The notes under the pieces are model-generated. The model was not told the DNA's origin, searched no databases, and saw only the letters and a list, made by a program, of their open reading frames with translations. From RUG023 sp900315435 (GTDB lineage Bacteria > Spirochaetota > Spirochaetia > Sphaerochaetales > Sphaerochaetaceae): a stretch of 10,019 nt of DNA. The stretch covers positions 1-10,019 of the forward strand of contig CADAJJ010000060.1 in the NCBI GenBank assembly GCA_902788205.1, read 5' to 3'. Of this stretch, positions 5,286-10,019 are shown piece by piece. The position numbers were made by a program, and so were the translations under genes. Position 1 is the stretch's first letter, and each line of letters begins with the position of its first letter.

Positions 5286-6302
5286 TCAGTCATACTGTTT
5301 CTTGAAAGCGTTCACCCGGGCGGACGGCCCAACCGTGAAATCGTCACGGCATCCATCCTTCAGGTACCTCCAAGCAAGGCCGGCGACCATGGCTCCGTTG
5401 TCGGTGCAAAGCTTCAGCGATGGGAAGGTGACGGTGATACCATCCTTCTCGAATTCCTTCAGCTCGGCGCGCAACAAGCTGTTGGCCGCCACGCCCCCAC
5501 CTGCGGAAAGACGCTTCATGCCGGTATCCTTCAGGGCACGCCGCACACGCCGCACCAGCATGCCCACCGCCTGTCGCTGGAAACTCGCGGCGATATTCTC
5601 GTTGCTCTTCTCGCTCTTCCCATCCCAGAACTTGTCCAGCTGGTTGATGACGGCGCTCTTCAGGCCGCTATACGAGATATCGTACGGATGATCCTCGTCC
5701 ATCGTGTTGCCGGGAAACAGGAACGCGGTAGGATTGCCGCTCTTGCTCAGACGGTCGATCACCACACCACCGGGATACCCAAGGCCGTAGTGCTTGGCGA
5801 CCTTGTCAAAGGCCTCCCCGATCGCGTCGTCGATCGTGGTACCCATGACGTCGACATCATCGTATCCATTGACCTTGCAGATGACGGTATGCCCGCCGCT
5901 GACCAACAGGCCGAGATACGGGTATTGCAACGGCTGCTCGATCTGGCTTGCGTACAAGTGGGCGCGGATATGGTCGATCGTGATGAAGGGGACATCCAGA
6001 GTCGCCGCCATACCCTTGGCAAAGTTCAGTCCCACCATCAGGCTGCCCAGCAACCCGGGACGGCTGGTCACCGCAATCGCGTCGATCTCGCGAACGCTCA
6101 AGGACGCCTTGGCGATGGCTGCCTGGACCACCTGCTCGATCCACTCGGTGTGGAGGCGGCTGGCGAGTTCGGGCACCACGCCCTCATACGGCTTATGCAG
6201 CTCGATCTGTGTGGCGATCACATTGCTGAGAATCTCATGTCCATCGCGGACAACAGCCGCACTGCACTCGTCACAGCTTGTCTCAATACCCAGTACGTTC
6301 AT
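5286..6302 (-). CDS. tsaD: tRNA N6-threonylcarbamoyladenosine synthase catalytic subunit
   Basis: The 338-residue Kae1/Qri7/YgjD-family protein transfers the threonylcarbamoyl group onto A37 of ANN-decoding tRNAs, working with TsaB and TsaE on the product of TsaC. Visible motifs in order: ETSCDE (7-12); DHIRAHLYA (110-118), whose H111 and H115 bind the metal; SGGHT (135-139); YPGG (176-179); YSGLKSA (211-217); GGGVAAN (268-274); and CTDNGAMVA (299-307) with metal ligand D301. Length and all key residues are as expected. The ATG overlaps the stop of the upstream small gene (ATGA), and GAGGATGA supplies the ribosome site within that gene, so the two are translationally coupled. No tsaB, tsaC or tsaE is adjacent. 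The downstream region carries two clean inverted repeats but no standard terminator. Confidence 0.96.
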   Translation of the reverse strand: MNVLGIETSCDECSAAVVRDGHEILSNVIATQIELHKPYEGVVPELASRLHTEWIEQVVQAAIAKASLSVREIDAIAVTSRPGLLGSLMVGLNFAKGMAATLDVPFITIDHIRAHLYASQIEQPLQYPYLGLLVSGGHTVICKVNGYDDVDVMGTTIDDAIGEAFDKVAKHYGLGYPGGVVIDRLSKSGNPTAFLFPGNTMDEDHPYDISYSGLKSAVINQLDKFWDGKSEKSNENIAASFQRQAVGMLVRRVRRALKDTGMKRLSAGGGVAANSLLRAELKEFEKDGITVTFPSLKLCTDNGAMVAGLAWRYLKDGCRDDFTVGPSARVNAFKKQYD

Positions 6303-6562
6303 TCATCCTCGTCCTCTTGGCCGATAGCATCTTCTAGAAACGATTCCATCTTGACGAACTGGTCGCCTGCCAAGGGCATGGTCACCATCTGGTACAAATC
6401 GGAAAGTCCAAGTCCCTGCTCCAGCGCGTCAGGATAGATGTCGAGCAAGAACTGGGCGACTTCAGGCTGCCATCCCTGCCCGACCTCCGGACTGTGGCGA
6501 TGGCTTGCGCTCTTCATGACCAACACGCTGTCACTTGGTATCGTCATTGCATCTTTTCCCAC
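6299..6562 (-). CDS. small acidic protein of unknown function, coupled to tsaD
   Basis: I do not recognise this 87-residue product. It contains GWQPEVAQFLLDIYPDALE and GLSDLYQMVTMPL, suggesting two or three short amphipathic helices, and ends in an acidic tail (GQEDEDE). No signal peptide, membrane segment or cysteine motif is visible. The coding case rests on the 4-base ATGA overlap with tsaD, which serves as the tsaD translation entry. The start is uncertain. The GTG at 6562 has AGAGG eight bases upstream. The ATG at 6595 (98 residues) has no ribosome site and would lie upstream of the predicted transcription start, and a further ATG exists at 6652. It could be a small regulator or simply a lineage-specific protein. 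Confidence 0.6.
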   Translation of the reverse strand: MGKDAMTIPSDSVLVMKSASHRHSPEVGQGWQPEVAQFLLDIYPDALEQGLGLSDLYQMVTMPLAGDQFVKMESFLEDAIGQEDEDE

Positions 6563-6584
6563 TCGAATCACCTCTTTCTGTCCA

Positions 6585-6613
6585 ACACTACTCATAAAAC
6601 GGGAGGTGGTCAA
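6585..6613 (-). promoter_or_regulatory. possible promoter of the small gene/tsaD unit
   Basis: On the minus strand, TTGACC (6608-6613) and TAGTGT (6585-6590) are 17 bases apart. The -35 is good and the -10 is poor. If real, transcription starts near 6578, supporting the GTG start at 6562 with a very short leader. Confidence 0.4.
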
Positions 6614-6658
6614 TGCAAGGAAGTGCCCCGCACACGCCCCAAACCTTGTCATTCAGAG

Positions 6659-6692
6659 AAAAAAGAAGGGAACCGCACCTGCAGTTCCCTTC
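6659..6692 (-). terminator. rho-independent terminator after tRNA-Thr
   Basis: Perfect 9-bp stem GAAGGGAAC/GTTCCCTTC (6665-6673 with 6684-6692), 10-base loop, then six T on the minus strand (6659-6664), starting 4 bases after the tRNA 3' end. It separates tRNA-Thr from the tsaD unit. Confidence 0.88.
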
Positions 6693-6696
6693 CGTG

Positions 6697-6769
<73 letters not shown>

Positions 6770-6780
6770 ATGCAGAGTGG

Positions 6781-6810
6781 TTTATACCATGTTTCCACCC
6801 GGTGAATCAA
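6781..6810 (-). promoter_or_regulatory. promoter of tRNA-Thr
   Basis: On the minus strand, TTGATT (6805-6810) and TATAAA (6781-6786) are 18 bases apart, and the -10 box ends 11 bases before the tRNA. The -35 box overlaps the base of the hairpin that follows ppdK. Confidence 0.65.
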
Positions 6811-6840
6811 GTGGCCCGGGGAAAAACCACGGGCCACTTG
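6808..6840 (-). terminator. strong hairpin after ppdK, probable terminator without T run
   Basis: Perfect 11-bp GC-rich stem CAAGTGGCCCG/CGGGCCACTTG (6808-6818 with 6830-6840) with an 11-base loop, starting 8 bases past the ppdK stop. No T run follows on the minus strand (ATTCACC). It may act as a weak or factor-assisted terminator, or protect the mRNA 3' end. Confidence 0.5.
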
Positions 6841-6848
6841 CATCCTTG

Positions 6849-9563
<2,715 letters not shown>

Positions 9564-9622
9564 ATCTGCTAACCTACCTTCTTTCTCTGTTCTCGAATTT
9601 CTCTATGGATTTTTACAGAAGC

Positions 9623-9652
9623 ATCCTATGCCTTCACGTGACGCAATGTCAA
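9623..9652 (-). promoter_or_regulatory. ppdK: proximal promoter of ppdK
   Basis: On the minus strand, perfect TTGACA (9647-9652) and TAGGAT (9623-9628) are 18 bases apart. This predicts a start near 9616 and a leader of about 52 nt. The spacer contains an 8-bp palindrome TCACGTGA (9634-9641), a possible repressor site. Confidence 0.65.
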
Positions 9653-9705
9653 CGGATGTTTTGCATTATTTCACATTTCCAGTGCGTTATATGACGAGTT
9701 ATGGG

Positions 9706-9735
9706 AAAATATCAAATAATGAAACACTGTTTCAA
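9706..9735 (-). promoter_or_regulatory. possible distal promoter of ppdK
   Basis: On the minus strand, TTGAAA (9730-9735) and TATTTT (9706-9711) are 18 bases apart. The -35 lies inside the dyad at 9720-9734, so a protein bound there would block it. AT-rich DNA yields such matches easily, so confidence is low. Confidence 0.35.
9720..9734. promoter_or_regulatory. operator-like dyad TGAAACA-C-TGTTTCA (site A)
   Basis: A perfect 7-bp inverted repeat around one central base, in the AT-rich region upstream of ppdK. The TGAAA-N5-TTTCA form resembles sites of several bacterial sugar-responsive regulators, but I cannot name the regulator. A second, near-identical copy lies 30 bases away. Confidence 0.55.
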
Positions 9736-9749
9736 TTTGCTGTGGTGAA

Positions 9750-9764
9750 TGAAACATTGTTTTA
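9750..9764. promoter_or_regulatory. operator-like dyad TGAAACA-T-TGTTTTA (site B)
   Basis: The same 15-bp pattern as the dyad at 9720, with one mismatch in the right arm. Centre-to-centre spacing is 30 bases, about three helical turns, so both sites would face the same side of the DNA. An octamer TTCACATT also occurs twice in this region (9670-9677 and 9775-9782). Confidence 0.5.
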
Positions 9765-9865
9765 TTTTCTTCTATTCACATTATTAAACAATTATTTCAC
9801 TTTTTCTGAATACAAAGCCATGTAAAAGACATGGTTGTCACGGCATGATGCACTGGCTTTTTGGC

Positions 9866-9898
9866 AAAAAGAAATGGACCCGCAGTTAAGCAGGTCCA
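9866..9898 (-). terminator. rho-independent terminator of the right-edge gene
   Basis: A 9-bp stem TGGACCTGC/GCGGGTCCA (9875-9883 with 9890-9898, one G-T pair) with a 6-base loop, followed on the minus strand by TTTCTTTTT (9866-9874). It begins about 20 bases beyond the stop codon of the gene entering from the right. Confidence 0.82.
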
Positions 9899-9918
9899 TA
9901 CAGGAGAAACAATGTGAT

Positions 9919-10019
9919 TCAGCGCAGATCCTGGGTCTTGATCCAATCCTGGTCGGTGTAGGTACGGTTCTCGCCGCACATCGCCCAGATGAAGGTGTAG
10001 TTCGTCGTGCCCGCCCCCG
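9919..10019 (-). CDS. C-terminal fragment of an unidentified protein
   Basis: Only the last 33 codons are present; the gene enters from the right edge. The visible end reads AGTTNYTFIWAMCGENRT then YTDQDWIKTQDLR, followed by TGA. Codon use is GC-rich like the neighbours, and the terminator downstream supports a real gene end. I cannot assign a family from this fragment. It resembles a soluble enzyme tail rather than a membrane or DNA-binding segment. Confidence 0.7.
   Translation of the reverse strand, partial: GAGTTNYTFIWAMCGENRTYTDQDWIKTQDLR

Larger units (their letters stand above)
9564..9918. other. AT-rich intergenic regulatory region between ppdK and the right-edge gene
   Basis: This 355-base stretch has no convincing gene. 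It is clearly more AT-rich than the coding DNA, especially 9650-9815. It holds the ppdK leader, two candidate promoters, the paired dyads, repeated TTTCAC elements, a small hairpin CCATGT/ACATGG (9818-9834), and the terminator of the right-edge gene. The only sizeable plus-strand reading frame (9628-9825) has a low-complexity product rich in Phe, Leu, Asn and Tyr and overlaps the promoter, so I treat it as non-coding. Confidence 0.7.

Noticed and set aside
5277..6437. Plus-strand open frame of 386 codons
   Set aside because: Antisense shadow of tsaD and the small coupled gene, caused by GC-rich codon structure.
9660..9800. Possible CRP/FNR-type sites from TTCACATT and ATCAA elements
   Set aside because: Only half-sites are present; no second half at the spacing those regulators need.
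9628..9825. Plus-strand open frame of 65 codons in the AT-rich region
   Set aside because: It spans the ppdK promoter and both dyads, has no ribosome site, and its composition reflects AT-rich non-coding DNA.
9918..10019. Tentative sugar-isomerase assignment of the right-edge fragment
   Set aside because: Thirty-three residues gave only a vague resemblance, too little to name a function.

Overview
The window is chromosomal, mostly housekeeping DNA from a GC-rich bacterium. It is dense, with short gaps, conventional sigma70-type promoters (TTGAC-like -35 boxes with 17-18 base spacers) and rho-independent terminators. The gene set is pyruvate,phosphate dikinase, a type III pantothenate kinase, a YbiT/YkpA-type ABC-F ATPase, an M29-fold protein and an AAA-ATPase-like/PD-(D/E)XK gene. 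It fits an anaerobic fermenter. A Sphaerochaeta-like spirochaete is my best guess, with low to moderate confidence; no rRNA or lineage marker settles it.

Left part (1-2490). A minus-strand AAA-ATPase-like gene runs off the left edge, and its promoter places transcription start on or next to the ATG. Next is a minus-strand tRNA-Gly(TCC) with its own promoter and terminator. Two plus-strand genes follow, 38 bases apart and probably co-transcribed: a J-domain protein with a helical N-terminal half, and a protein of the M29 aminopeptidase family that has lost part of the metal site. A bidirectional terminator separates them from the convergent genes to the right.

Middle part (2488-5286). All genes are on the minus strand. 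A tRNA-Gln(CTG)/tRNA-Glu(CTC) pair has a near-consensus promoter and a terminator. Right behind it come the ABC-F ATPase gene and coaX, 13 bases apart. About 120 bases between the tRNA promoter and tsaD hold several inverted repeats.

Right part (5286-10019). tsaD (t6A tRNA modification) is translationally coupled to a small acidic protein gene of unknown function. Upstream lie tRNA-Thr(CGT) and the large ppdK gene. An AT-rich 355-base region precedes ppdK, with two possible promoters and two similar dyads 30 bases apart. The window ends in the C-terminal end of another minus-strand gene with its terminator.

Protein synthesis (four tRNAs, tsaD, ABC-F), protein quality control (J protein, M29 protein) and central metabolism (ppdK, coaX) dominate. 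I see no CRISPR array, insertion sequence, prophage, toxin-antitoxin or recognisable defence system, and no clear new multi-gene system. The points most worth a second look are the altered M29 active site, the paired dyads upstream of ppdK, the possible leaderless gene at the left edge, and the unknown gene coupled to tsaD.
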